Of a stretch of DNA of 64,000 nt, positions 27,664 to 36,557 are shown in pieces. The position numbers and the translations under genes are program-made. The notes under the pieces were generated by a model. It was given only the letters and a program-made list of their open reading frames with translations. It searched no databases and had not been told where the DNA came from. This stretch comes from Sulfitobacter sp. 20_GPM-1509m (lineage in GTDB: Bacteria > Pseudomonadota > Alphaproteobacteria > Rhodobacterales > Rhodobacteraceae), in contig NZ_JIBC01000004.1 in assembly GCF_000620505.1 (NCBI RefSeq), positions 62,001-126,000 on the forward strand. Direction: 5' to 3'. Position 1 is the stretch's first letter. Every line of letters starts with the position of its first letter.

Positions 27664-30648
27664 TCAGCTCAGCGCGTCGTCGCAGCGTCCGCAGACACCT
27701 GCGTGGCTATGCGTGCCCACATCGGGCAGTACCTTCCAGCAGCGGTGACATTTGTCGCCTGCGGCTTTCTCGAACACCACGCCCACGCCCGGAACTTCCG
27801 GCAGGCGGAAGGCTTCGGCCGGTGCCGCGTCCGATGTGATCGCGATGTCGGAGGTGATGCACAGATCCTCGAAGGCCACCGATTGCAGCGCCGCGCGCAG
27901 GGCCTCGTCCTCGACATGCACGACCGGTGCGGCCTCGAGCGAGGCACCGATGACCTTGTCGGTGCGCTGTACTTCCAGCGCCGCCGTCACCGCGCGACGT
28001 GCGGCACGCACGCCCGCCCATTTCGCCGCCAGCGCATCATTGCGCCAGTCCGCAGGAGTTGCGGGGAAATCGGCCATGTGAACGGACGCATCGGCACCGG
28101 GGTTCCGCTCCAACCAGACCTCTTCCATGGTGAACACAAGGATTGGAGCCAGCCATGTAGTCAGGCGCTGGAACAACAGGTCCAGCACCGTGCGCGCGGC
28201 ACGGCGGCGCAGCGTGTCACCGTCGCAATACAGCGCATCCTTGCGCACATCGAAGTAGAAGGCCGACAGATCCAGCGTGGCAAAGTTGAACACCGCCTGC
28301 CAGACGCCTTGGAAATCGAATGCGGCATAGCGCGTGCGCACCACCTCATCCAACTCGGCCAGACGGTGCAGCACCCACTGCTCCAGCTCGGGCATGTCGG
28401 CGGCTGCGGTCCGGTCGGCTTCGGTAAAGTCCGACAGCGACCCCAGCATGAACCGCATGGTGTTGCGCAAACGGCGATAGCTGTCAGCCACCCCTTTCAG
28501 GATTTCCGGCCCGATCCGCTGGTCGGCGGTATAATCGGCCTGTGCCACCCACAGCCGCAGGATGTCGGCCCCGTACTGGCGCACGACCTCGTCCGGCACG
28601 ATGGTGTTGCCGATGGATTTCGACATTTTCATGCCCTTGGCATCCAGTGTAAAGCCGTGGGTCACCACATTGCGATAGGGCGCGCGGCCGGTGGTCCCGA
28701 CCGATTGCAACAGCGACGAATGGAACCAGCCACGGTGCTGGTCGGTGCCTTCCATGTAGACATCGGCGATGCCGTCGTCAGACCCGTCTTCACGGTCGCG
28801 CAGAGTAAAGGCGTGGGTCGAGCCGGAATCAAACCACACATCCAGAATGTCGGTGACCTGGTTGTAATCGTTGGGGTTGACGATGCCGCTCAGGAACCGC
28901 TCTTTCGCGCCGTCCGCATACCAGACATCCGCGCCATCAGCCTCGAACGCTTCGACAATCCGCGCGTTCACATCCGCATTGCGCAGCAGGAAGTCTGCGT
29001 CGGTCGGCAACGCGCCCTTCTTGGTAAAGCAGGTCAACGGCACACCCCACGCCCGTTGACGCGACAGCACCCAGTCGGGGCGCGCCTCCATCATCGAATG
29101 CAGGCGATTGCGGCCCGATTTCGGCGTCCAGTTGACGTTGTCGATCTCGGTCAGGGCACGTTCACGGATGGTCTTGCCGAATGTGTCCAGCCCGTCGCCC
29201 ACAACCTTGTCGATGGCGGCAAACCATTGCGGCGTGTTGCGGTAGATCACGGGCGCTTTCGAGCGCCAGGAATGCGGATAGCTGTGCTTGATCTTGCCAC
29301 GCGCCAGCAGGCCGCCAACCTCGACCAGCTTGTCGATGATGGCGGCGTTGGCGTTGCCTTCCTTGCCGTTGGGCTTCAGGATCGCCTTGCCGCCAAAGAA
29401 CGGCAGATCGTCGCGGAAACGCCCGTCTTCCATGACGTTATAGGTGATGACCTGCTCCAACATGCCCAGATCGCGGTAAAGCTCGTATTCTTCCAACCCG
29501 TGCGACGGCGCGCAGTGGACGAAACCGGTGCCTTCGGTGTCGGTGACGAAATCGGCAGCACGGAAATCGCGCAGGTCGTCCCATTCGCCGCCCGCACCTT
29601 CGGCCCCTTTCAAGGGGTGCTCCAATTTTATCCCGGCAAACTCGGCAGTGGAGACTTCACGAACGCGCTTCCACATCCCCTCTTCAAGACGAGCCCGACT
29701 AAATACGTCGGCGGCCAGATCATCAGCTATCAGATACTTATCGCCGACTGAGACCCAGCACTCATCTGGTGTCGAAGTAATTTCATAGAGCCCGTAAGCG
29801 ATATCTTTACCAAAAACGACGGCCTTGTTCGATGGGATTGTCCAAGGAGTTGTCGTCCAGATAACGACTTCAGCCCCAAGCAAATCTTCAGCAACAGTTC
29901 TAGGTTCCCGCTCAAGGATTTTTCCTGAGCTGCCCTCAACTGGCCAAAGCTGCTTTTCTTCGGCGCTGTTTACGCCCTGAGCGACCTTAAACTTCACCCA
30001 AACGGTAAAGCTTTCCTTGTCGTGATACTCGACCTCGGCCTCGGCCAGCGCGGTCTTTTCCACCGGCGACCACATCACGGGCTTCGATCCCTGATACAGC
30101 GTGCCGTTCATCAGGAACTTCATGAACTCCTCGGCGATCACCCGTTCGGCGTGGAAATCCATCGTCAGGTACGGATTTTCCCAGTTGCCGGTGATGCCCA
30201 GACGTTTGAATTCCTCGCGCTGGATGTCGACCCAACCGCGTGCGAACTCGCGGCATTCGCCCCGGAATTCGTTAATCGGCACCTGATCCTTGTCGCGGCC
30301 CTTCTTGCGGTACTGCTCTTCGATCTTCCATTCGATCGGCAGGCCGTGGCAATCCCAACCGGGGATATAGCGCGCGTCAAAGCCCATCATCTGGTGGCTG
30401 CGCACGATCATGTCCTTGATCGTCTTGTTCAGCGCGTGGCCGATGTGCAGGTGCCCGTTGGCATAGGGCGGGCCATCGTGCAGCGTAAAGGGCGTGCGGC
30501 CCTGTTTCTCGCGCAGGCGGTCGTACACGCCGATCTCCTCCCAGCGCACCAGCCATTCGGGTTCGCGTTTGGGCAGGCCCGCGCGCATCGGAAAATCGGT
30601 GCGGGGCAGGTTCAGCGTGTCTTTGTATTCAGGTGTGTCGGCGCACAT
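27664..30648 (-). CDS. ileS: Isoleucine–tRNA ligase
   Basis: Class I aminoacyl-tRNA synthetase charging tRNA(Ile), with post-transfer editing. The 994-residue protein has the HIGH signature as HLHIGH (residues about 67–72 in GPPYANGHLHIGHALNK), the CP1 editing domain with TTTPWTIPSN, the KMSKS loop as KMSKSIGN near residue 670, and a C-terminal zinc-binding module CHRC…CGRC. The start ATG at 30648 follows a GAAGGA ribosome site. Codons for about residues 210–335 (roughly 29,650–30,020) have a much lower GC content (about 50% over 29,701–30,000) and use AGA, ATA, CTT and ACA codons rare elsewhere; this falls in the editing domain. Upstream lies a short isoleucine-rich ORF that may control expression. 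Confidence 0.96.
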   Translation of the reverse strand: MCADTPEYKDTLNLPRTDFPMRAGLPKREPEWLVRWEEIGVYDRLREKQGRTPFTLHDGPPYANGHLHIGHALNKTIKDMIVRSHQMMGFDARYIPGWDCHGLPIEWKIEEQYRKKGRDKDQVPINEFRGECREFARGWVDIQREEFKRLGITGNWENPYLTMDFHAERVIAEEFMKFLMNGTLYQGSKPVMWSPVEKTALAEAEVEYHDKESFTVWVKFKVAQGVNSAEEKQLWPVEGSSGKILEREPRTVAEDLLGAEVVIWTTTPWTIPSNKAVVFGKDIAYGLYEITSTPDECWVSVGDKYLIADDLAADVFSRARLEEGMWKRVREVSTAEFAGIKLEHPLKGAEGAGGEWDDLRDFRAADFVTDTEGTGFVHCAPSHGLEEYELYRDLGMLEQVITYNVMEDGRFRDDLPFFGGKAILKPNGKEGNANAAIIDKLVEVGGLLARGKIKHSYPHSWRSKAPVIYRNTPQWFAAIDKVVGDGLDTFGKTIRERALTEIDNVNWTPKSGRNRLHSMMEARPDWVLSRQRAWGVPLTCFTKKGALPTDADFLLRNADVNARIVEAFEADGADVWYADGAKERFLSGIVNPNDYNQVTDILDVWFDSGSTHAFTLRDREDGSDDGIADVYMEGTDQHRGWFHSSLLQSVGTTGRAPYRNVVTHGFTLDAKGMKMSKSIGNTIVPDEVVRQYGADILRLWVAQADYTADQRIGPEILKGVADSYRRLRNTMRFMLGSLSDFTEADRTAAADMPELEQWVLHRLAELDEVVRTRYAAFDFQGVWQAVFNFATLDLSAFYFDVRKDALYCDGDTLRRRAARTVLDLLFQRLTTWLAPILVFTMEEVWLERNPGADASVHMADFPATPADWRNDALAAKWAGVRAARRAVTAALEVQRTDKVIGASLEAAPVVHVEDEALRAALQSVAFEDLCITSDIAITSDAAPAEAFRLPEVPGVGVVFEKAAGDKCHRCWKVLPDVGTHSHAGVCGRCDDALS

Positions 30649-30721
30649 GTCGGGCGTCCTTCGGATCAGGTCGGGAATATATGTTCAGTGAGGGTCGGTG
30701 CGATGGCTCAAACACCTGTTG

Positions 30722-30750
30722 CCCGGCGTCTCAAGTGTCAGAGCGCCGGG
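30722..30750 (-). promoter_or_regulatory. Candidate attenuation hairpin in the ileS leader
   Basis: On the minus strand CCCGGCG pairs with CGCCGGG, with an inner CTC/GAG extension across a one-base bulge, and the stop codon of the upstream leader ORF sits in the loop. The 5' arm directly follows the isoleucine codons of that ORF, so a stalled ribosome would cover it. No T run follows, so any effect would be on translation or through Rho rather than by simple termination. Confidence 0.45.
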
Positions 30751-30788
30751 GAAATAATTCGAATAATGAGCGCGGATAGCATCATCAT
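30738..30788 (-). CDS. Putative ileS leader peptide (16 residues, Ile-rich)
   Basis: A 16-codon ORF starting with three tandem ATG codons, MMMLSALIIRIISPAL, located 90 bp upstream of ileS. Four of its 16 residues are isoleucine, in the pattern Ile-Ile-Arg-Ile-Ile, all with ATT codons in a genome that otherwise favours ATC. A promoter-like TTGTCG/TATAAG pair ends seven bases before the first ATG, so the transcript would begin at or next to the AUG (leaderless), as is established for trpL leaders in rhizobia. A hairpin overlaps its end. These features together suggest a sensor of isoleucyl-tRNA charging; this is inference, as no leader peptide is annotated by similarity. Confidence 0.55.
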   Translation of the reverse strand: MMMLSALIIRIISPAL

Positions 30789-30794
30789 GCCTGC

Positions 30795-30823
30795 CTTATA
30801 AGCAGCGCGGCATAGCCCGACAA
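30795..30823 (-). promoter_or_regulatory. Candidate promoter of the ileS leader
   Basis: On the minus strand TTGTCG (30818–30823) and TATAAG (30795–30800) are separated by 17 bases. Transcription would start at about 30788, the A of the first leader ATG. The -10 box overlaps an AAGG sequence that could alternatively serve as a ribosome site if transcription began further upstream. Confidence 0.5.
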
Positions 30824-30884
30824 GACCCCTTCTTTTGGCCCCAAATATCCCGGGGGACGGCCGCAGGCCGGGGGGCAGCGCCCC

Positions 30885-33620
30885 CTAGTCCGCCGCATCC
30901 CCCTGCGCCGCCGATTTGGCCTGTGCCCAGCGGTCCAGCCAGGCCAGCCCGGCCAGCGACAGTCCCAGCACCAGCAATGAGAACACCCGCACCAGACCGC
31001 CCAGCCCCGAGATGTCGACCAGGAACACCTTGGCCACCGCCAGCCCGATCACCGCCAGACCCGCGCGCCGCATCAGGTTCGAGCTGGCCGCCATCGACTG
31101 ATAGAACAGCCCCGCCCCCGCCAGCAGCAGCGCCACGGTATAGGTGTAAAGCTCGCCCTGCCCCATGCCATAGGACAGCTCCATCGCCTCCGTCCCCTGC
31201 CAGAAATGGCGGATCACGCAGAACAGCCACAGCAACCCCAGCGCACCGGCCAGCCCTGTCATGCCCAGACGCAGCAGGCGCGGCAGCGTGCCAATGCGCC
31301 ACACGCCCAAGGCAAACACCAGCGCCGGTGCCAGATAGGCCGGTGCCAGCGTGTTGAACAGTGGCTGGCCCGCCACATCGCCGAACCAGTCGCTCAGCAG
31401 CGGCGAAGTCAGAACCGTGGCAGCAAGCAGGGCCAGCAGGCCGATCAGCGCAAAGACAGCCGCCAGCCCTGCCCGCAGCCAGCGCAGCAACGGCCGCCCT
31501 GCCATGCGCTGCACCTGTGCCAGCGCCAGCCCGAACCAGATCGTCGCGAACAGGCCCATCGCCCAATGCGAACCAACGCTGTCCTCGTCCAGCACGTAGG
31601 AAATCGCACGGTAGACCAGCAGCGTCACCAGTATCCCACCGAACGACCACGCGGCACTGTCCAGCATCAGCATGGCCTCGTCCCGCCGCCCCTGTGCTGC
31701 GCGCGGCCGCAACAGCCACAGCCCCGCCACCATCGCGGCAAAGGCACTGCCATAGGCCAGCACCATCTCGGCCAGCCCGGTGTCGACAGCCCAGACCATC
31801 CCCGGATCGGCCACCAGCCGGTATCCCAGCGTGACCACGCCCGCCGCCACAAACCACGCCATCTGCGGCAGGTCGAACTTGCGGTCCAGCCACGCGGCCA
31901 CCACAACCGTCACCGCAATCGCCGCCGTCAGCGCCGCCAGCGACAGCATCAGCACCAGCGCAAAGGTGATGCATGACAGCGCCGACAGCACGAAAAACGC
32001 GGTGCGCAGGCGGTGTTCCGGCCCATCTACACGGGCAAACCGTTCGGCCATCACGCTCATCAGCGCCGCCAGCGCCGCCGCGTGCAGCGCCCATGGATAG
32101 GCCCCGATGGCCGTCGCCGGCTGCCATGTCACTTCGATCAGCACGGCCAGTCCCGGTGCGATTACCGCCGCCGCCAGCGCCCACAGGGGGGCAAACGCCC
32201 CGCCGCGCAGCGACCGCCATGCGGTCAGCAGTGACAGCACCACGCCGATGCCCACCAACGCGGTGACGGTCAGGGGGAACTTGGCCTCTGGCGCATCGAC
32301 ATATGTGGTCAGGTAATCGGTAACGATGGGCGCGCGGTCCAGACCGACCAGCACAACCGCAGCGCCCAGGCCTGCGACCGGCAGCAGCGTCTGGTCCTGC
32401 AAGGCCGGTGCGCGCACCGACCAGCAGGTCCATGCCCCTGCCAGCACCGACAGCGCCAGCACCGACAACCCGAATTCGGCAGCGCCCGCCTGCGCGGTCG
32501 ACACCAGCGCCAGCACCGTCGCGGCCAGCGCGCCTGCGGCCAGCCAGGTCGGAAAGATCGGGCGCGTGGTCGGGGTCATTTGATGCAGCATCGCGCCGCC
32601 GTGGTCCGGCGACACCGACCGCGCCGGGATCAGCACCGCCATCACCGCCAGCGCAAAGACATAAGCCACAAAGGCCGCGACCGTCTGGTCCGCGCCGTCC
32701 ACCAGCAACCAACCCGCGCCGTAAGCCAGCCCCAGACTCAGCGCCGACACCCACGCCCAGCGTTTCAGCGTGTCGATGCCCAGCCCAAGGGCTGCGATAA
32801 TGGCGAAATAGCCGTAGAAAATCGTCGGATCATCCGACGACCCGCCCACCACGAATGGTGCAGCAAAGGCACCGATCACGCCCACCGCCGCCAGCAGCGG
32901 GCCATAGAACCAGCCCAGCACAAGGGCGACCAGCGCCACCAACACCATGCCGATCAGCGCCGTTTCCGGCCCGATCAGATCATACAGCAGCCGCGCCGAC
33001 AGCACGCCGCCGAACAGCGACACGATGCCTGCACCGGAGAACACCGAAGGCAGATAGGCGGTGGCCGTGTCCTCGCCATCGCCGAACCGGCGGCGGATGT
33101 ATTCCCCCGCCCCGATCAGCACAGCGCCAAAGGCCAGCGCCGCAACAACCCGCGCCGTGGGCGGCAACAGCCCGTTTTCCATGCCGTATTGCACCAGGAA
33201 CAGACCCGCCAGCGCCAGCGACAGGGCAGACACCGCATAGAACCAGTTGTGCATCAACCACGCGCTCAGGCGTTGGGTCCAGTCGGGTTGCGACGGCGGG
33301 CGGGGTTCGGCAGATGCCGAGGCAGACGCCGCCTGACGTGCCGCGATCACCGCAGCGGCAGGAGGCGGTGGGGGCGATGCAGGCTTTGCAGGTTCCGCAG
33401 GGGCTGCGGGCGGAGGCGCAGCAGGTGCTTGCTGCTCTTCGCGTTCCCTGCGCGGACGCTCAAGCGGCGCGGGACTGCCCGCGCGCAAACGCAAGGCGGT
33501 CAGCTCTTTTTCCACCTCGGCCAGACGGGATTTCACGCCGCTGTGGCTGATCAGAAGATAAATCACCGCGATAGGGATCGCTATAACGATCCCTCCGATC
33601 ACAACCAGAAGACCTTCCAT
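30885..33620 (-). CDS. DUF2339 large polytopic membrane protein
   Basis: A 911-residue inner-membrane protein of the DUF2339 family. It begins with a membrane helix (LLVVIGGIVIAIPIAVIYLLI, about 4–24), a short coiled coil (VKSRLAEVEKELTALRLR), a Pro/Ala-rich linker at about 60–105, then the domain core with WTQRLSAWLMHNWFYAVSALSLALAGLFLVQYGMENGLLPP and more than 20 further hydrophobic helices. The role of this family is not established. No partner gene overlaps it; a copy of a short repeated motif and the ileS leader lie downstream. The start at 33620 follows a normal spacing from ycjF. Much of the second half is Ala/Leu/Val-rich and low in complexity. Confidence 0.88.
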   Translation of the reverse strand: MEGLLVVIGGIVIAIPIAVIYLLISHSGVKSRLAEVEKELTALRLRAGSPAPLERPRREREEQQAPAAPPPAAPAEPAKPASPPPPPAAAVIAARQAASASASAEPRPPSQPDWTQRLSAWLMHNWFYAVSALSLALAGLFLVQYGMENGLLPPTARVVAALAFGAVLIGAGEYIRRRFGDGEDTATAYLPSVFSGAGIVSLFGGVLSARLLYDLIGPETALIGMVLVALVALVLGWFYGPLLAAVGVIGAFAAPFVVGGSSDDPTIFYGYFAIIAALGLGIDTLKRWAWVSALSLGLAYGAGWLLVDGADQTVAAFVAYVFALAVMAVLIPARSVSPDHGGAMLHQMTPTTRPIFPTWLAAGALAATVLALVSTAQAGAAEFGLSVLALSVLAGAWTCWSVRAPALQDQTLLPVAGLGAAVVLVGLDRAPIVTDYLTTYVDAPEAKFPLTVTALVGIGVVLSLLTAWRSLRGGAFAPLWALAAAVIAPGLAVLIEVTWQPATAIGAYPWALHAAALAALMSVMAERFARVDGPEHRLRTAFFVLSALSCITFALVLMLSLAALTAAIAVTVVVAAWLDRKFDLPQMAWFVAAGVVTLGYRLVADPGMVWAVDTGLAEMVLAYGSAFAAMVAGLWLLRPRAAQGRRDEAMLMLDSAAWSFGGILVTLLVYRAISYVLDEDSVGSHWAMGLFATIWFGLALAQVQRMAGRPLLRWLRAGLAAVFALIGLLALLAATVLTSPLLSDWFGDVAGQPLFNTLAPAYLAPALVFALGVWRIGTLPRLLRLGMTGLAGALGLLWLFCVIRHFWQGTEAMELSYGMGQGELYTYTVALLLAGAGLFYQSMAASSNLMRRAGLAVIGLAVAKVFLVDISGLGGLVRVFSLLVLGLSLAGLAWLDRWAQAKSAAQGDAAD

Positions 33621-33697
33621 CGCGCGCTACCCCTACCCGACATTCAAAGCGCACGGTAACGCTTTGACGGGGCGGAGCAAAGTGGGGAAATCCTGAC

Positions 33698-34699
33698 CTA
33701 ACGTTCCGAGGTTCGGGACCCAAACAGCCCCGTCAGGCTGCGCTGGACGATGCCACGGCTGGTCGGGCGTTTTCCTGCCGGGAACGGCAGCGGGCGGCAG
33801 ACCTCCATCGCGGCGACGCCGACGCGGGCGGTCAGTGCACCGTTCACCAGCCCCTCGCCAAAGCGGCGCGAGAGTTTGCCCAGCAGCGAACCGCCCAGCA
33901 CAGGCTCCAGCATATCGTCGCCCACGGCCACCGCCCCCGTCGCCACCAGATGCGACAGCACCGCACGCGTCAGCCGCCAGCTTCCGAAAAAGCCGGAACG
34001 CCCGCCATAAACATCGGCCACGCGGCGGATCATCCGCAGGTTGGCGGTCAGCGCCGTGGCCACATCGGCCAGCGCCAGCGGCACCAGTGCCGTCACCGCC
34101 GCCACCTGCCGTGCGGCGGCCTCGACCTCGCGCGAGGCGGCCACATCCAACGGGGCCAGCAGTTCGGCGTCGGCCAGGGTCAGCAGGGCGGCTGCATCCA
34201 TCTGGTCACCGCGCAGTTCCTGCAACCGCTCGCGGCCCCAACGGGTGTCCTCGCGGCTGCTGTACAGCGCCACCAGCCGGTCCGTGACCTTGCGCGCGGC
34301 AGGCAGATCGGCGGCCTCGATGGCCGTCGCCGCCTGATGGCGCAGATCGTCGATGCGGGTCAGGCGTGCCAATGCGGCCAGTTCGCGGATCGCCATCAAC
34401 AGCAGGATCGCCACGAACAGGGCGAACAGCCCTGTCACGATCCAGCCCAGAACAGGCGCACGCTCGATCAACCCGTTGGCAAAGTCCCACGCCGCAATCG
34501 ACACCACGGCCCCGATCAGCGTGGTCGTCACCCACCAGAACATCCGCGCCAGCAGCGACGGACGGCGCGCGGCCATGCGGGCGGCGGCCTGCATCGCCCG
34601 GCCTTGCGGCAACGGCTCTTCCAGCGTGTCGGGCACGGGCGGTGCGTCTGCGACCGAGGGCGTTTCGGACAGATCAATCAGAACCGGACCTTTGGCCAT
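33698..34699 (-). CDS. ycjF: YcjF family membrane protein (TIGR01620/DUF697)
   Basis: A 333-residue inner-membrane protein of the YcjF family, of unknown function, normally next to the GTPase-like YcjX. From the ATG at 34699 the N-terminal 40 residues are polar, then two membrane helices lie near 65–110 (LARMFWWVTTTLIGAVVSIAAWDF and VLGWIVTGLFALFVAILLLMAI), followed by a mainly helical domain containing the DUF697-like ALADVATALTANLRMIRRVADVYGGR. Its ATG shares one base with the stop of the GNAT gene (TAATG), suggesting coupling. It closes the ycjX-GNAT-ycjF set. Confidence 0.85.
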   Translation of the reverse strand: MAKGPVLIDLSETPSVADAPPVPDTLEEPLPQGRAMQAAARMAARRPSLLARMFWWVTTTLIGAVVSIAAWDFANGLIERAPVLGWIVTGLFALFVAILLLMAIRELAALARLTRIDDLRHQAATAIEAADLPAARKVTDRLVALYSSREDTRWGRERLQELRGDQMDAAALLTLADAELLAPLDVAASREVEAAARQVAAVTALVPLALADVATALTANLRMIRRVADVYGGRSGFFGSWRLTRAVLSHLVATGAVAVGDDMLEPVLGGSLLGKLSRRFGEGLVNGALTARVGVAAMEVCRPLPFPAGKRPTSRGIVQRSLTGLFGSRTSER

Positions 34700-35154
34700 T
34701 AAAACGTCTCCTTGTCGGCATGCCATTCATAGCGGACATCGGGCAGGCCCACGTCATTGCCTGCTCCGTCCGTGTGCTGCACAGGCCGAAAGCCCGCGCG
34801 TTCGTAAAAGCGGTTCGCGCCTGAATTCGCGGCAAAGGACCACAAGCCCAACCGCCGGTGGCGTGCCTTGGCATGGTTCAGCAAGGCCGTGCCCGCCGCG
34901 CGGTTCTGTGCCTCGGGTGCGACGTAAAGTGCGTGTATCTCGGTGTCCTGCAGGGCCAGAAACCCGACCACCCCCGCATCGGTGCGCGCGGTGGTCACCC
35001 AACCTGCGTCGATCATCTCGGCGGCGAACATCACTTCCTCGGCACGGGTGTGAATACGTGGCAACCACGGAGTTGCATCGACATTCGCCCCAAGGATCGC
35101 ACCCACGGTGCCCGCATCCAGCGGACGGGCAGCACGGATTTCGACGGCGTTCAT
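34699..35154 (-). CDS. GNAT family N-acetyltransferase
   Basis: A 151-residue GNAT acetyltransferase. Motif A, which binds acetyl-CoA, is IHALYVAPEAQNRAAGTALLNHAKARHR at about 73–100, followed by LWSFAANSGANRFYERAGFRPV in motif B. The substrate is unknown. It sits between ycjX (ATGA overlap) and ycjF (TAATG overlap), an insertion into what is normally a two-gene ycjXF pair, so its product may act on or with that membrane stress system; this is inference only. Confidence 0.85.
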   Translation of the reverse strand: MNAVEIRAARPLDAGTVGAILGANVDATPWLPRIHTRAEEVMFAAEMIDAGWVTTARTDAGVVGFLALQDTEIHALYVAPEAQNRAAGTALLNHAKARHRRLGLWSFAANSGANRFYERAGFRPVQHTDGAGNDVGLPDVRYEWHADKETF

Positions 35155-36557
35155 AGCTTGTCCCCGATCAGGAATTGCGCGGCGCGGTCCAGCCGGATGT
35201 GCGGCGGCCCGTCGCCGGGGCGCAGGGTCAGAGCGGCGGGGGCAAAACGCATCACCTGATAATCACCTGCGAGCCAGTTTTCACCACGCTGCGGGTTCAA
35301 CAGATGCGACGGATCGCTGGGCAGATGGCCGGGAAAGAACGCCGCCTGCTTGCCGGTGTCCAGCAGCTTGCCCTGCACCATTCCCAGCGTTTCACCGTCA
35401 TGGGGCATGTCGGTTTCCGTCGTCGCCCGCAGCGAAGCGATGGCCAGCGATTGCGTGTCAGCGCCCGCAAAGCGCGCCTTGTCGGTGGCGTCGCGCACCA
35501 GCGCCTGCATGATCGCGGTCAGTTGCGCGTGCTGGCTGTGGTGCAGGTGGTCGGCCTTGGTCGCGGCAAAGAGGATTTTCTCGACCCGTTTTCCCATCAG
35601 CAACCGCGTCAAAAACGCATTCCGGCCGGGGCGGAAGGCAGACAGGATCTCGGTCAGTGCGCCGCGCAGATCCTCGAGCGCCGCAGGGCCATTGTGGATC
35701 GCGCCCAAGGCATCGACCAGCACCACCTGACGGTCGATGCGGGCGAAATGGTCGCGGAAAAACGGTTTGACCACTTGCGCCTTATACGCCTCGTACCTGC
35801 GGTCCATTTCGCGCAGCAGCGATCCGCGCGGGGCGGCGCCAGCGGGCAGCGGCGCAAAGGTCAGCACCGGAGAGCCCGCAAGATCACCGGGCAAAAGGAA
35901 CCGCCCCGGCGCGCAGTCGGAATAACCATCGCGGCGCGCGTCCTGCAGATAGGCCGCAAAGCTGGCGGCCAGCTCTTGCGCCAGCGGCTCGTCCAGCTTT
36001 GCCGACCCGTCCACCTGCGCCACCTTGGCGCGGTATGCTGCGGCCTGTTCCCGGTCGGCGATGGATTTCAGCGTGGCGGCGGACCATTCGGCATAGGTCT
36101 TGTCCATCAGCGTCAGGTCCAGCAGCCATTCGCCGGGATAATCCACGATGTCGACATGCACCGTGCGCGGCCCTTTCAGGCCCGCCAGCAGCCCCTTGGG
36201 ACGCACCCGCAAGCTGACCCGCAGCTCGGAAATGTGCCGTGTGCTGTCCGGCCAATGCGCGGGATCGGCGGTCAGCGCGCCAAGGTGGCTTTCATAGTCG
36301 AACCGCGGCACCGTGTCGTCCGGCTGGGGTTGCAGGAACGCCGCCTCGATCCGTCCTTCGGAGGCGGCCAGCAGATGCGGCATGCGGCCCCGATCCAGCA
36401 GGTTGGCAACCAGCGACGTGATGAACACCGTCTTGCCCGACCGCGCCAGCCCCGTGACCCCAAGGCGGACCACGGGTTCAAAAAATGTCTCGGACACCGT
36501 GTCCTGCATGCTTTCGACGCTGCGCACCAGGTTGTCGGCTATTGCTGATATGACCAC
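35151..36557 (-). CDS. ycjX: YcjX family P-loop protein (DUF463)
   Basis: A 468-residue P-loop NTPase-like protein of the YcjX/DUF463 family. I use the GTG at 36557 (VVISAIADNLVRSVES…), which follows an AAGGGG ribosome site by five bases; an ATG at 36617 is an alternative, while the very long frame to 37265 overlaps truA and is not credible. Walker A is GLARSGKT at residues 36–43 within RLGVTGLARSGKTVFITSLVANLL, a Walker B-like HVDIVDYPGEWLLDL follows, and a G4-like segment is ILFAATKADHLHHSQH. E. coli YcjX is tied to phage-shock-type stress, but no psp genes are seen here. It is the first gene of ycjX-GNAT-ycjF and diverges from truA. Confidence 0.87.
   Translation of the reverse strand: MVISAIADNLVRSVESMQDTVSETFFEPVVRLGVTGLARSGKTVFITSLVANLLDRGRMPHLLAASEGRIEAAFLQPQPDDTVPRFDYESHLGALTADPAHWPDSTRHISELRVSLRVRPKGLLAGLKGPRTVHVDIVDYPGEWLLDLTLMDKTYAEWSAATLKSIADREQAAAYRAKVAQVDGSAKLDEPLAQELAASFAAYLQDARRDGYSDCAPGRFLLPGDLAGSPVLTFAPLPAGAAPRGSLLREMDRRYEAYKAQVVKPFFRDHFARIDRQVVLVDALGAIHNGPAALEDLRGALTEILSAFRPGRNAFLTRLLMGKRVEKILFAATKADHLHHSQHAQLTAIMQALVRDATDKARFAGADTQSLAIASLRATTETDMPHDGETLGMVQGKLLDTGKQAAFFPGHLPSDPSHLLNPQRGENWLAGDYQVMRFAPAALTLRPGDGPPHIRLDRAAQFLIGDKL

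Noticed and set aside
30796-32754. 652-codon minus-strand frame inside the DUF2339 gene
   Set aside because: It is another frame of the same strand; the composition is Gly/Ala/Arg-rich without helices, while the DUF2339 frame has regular membrane segments.
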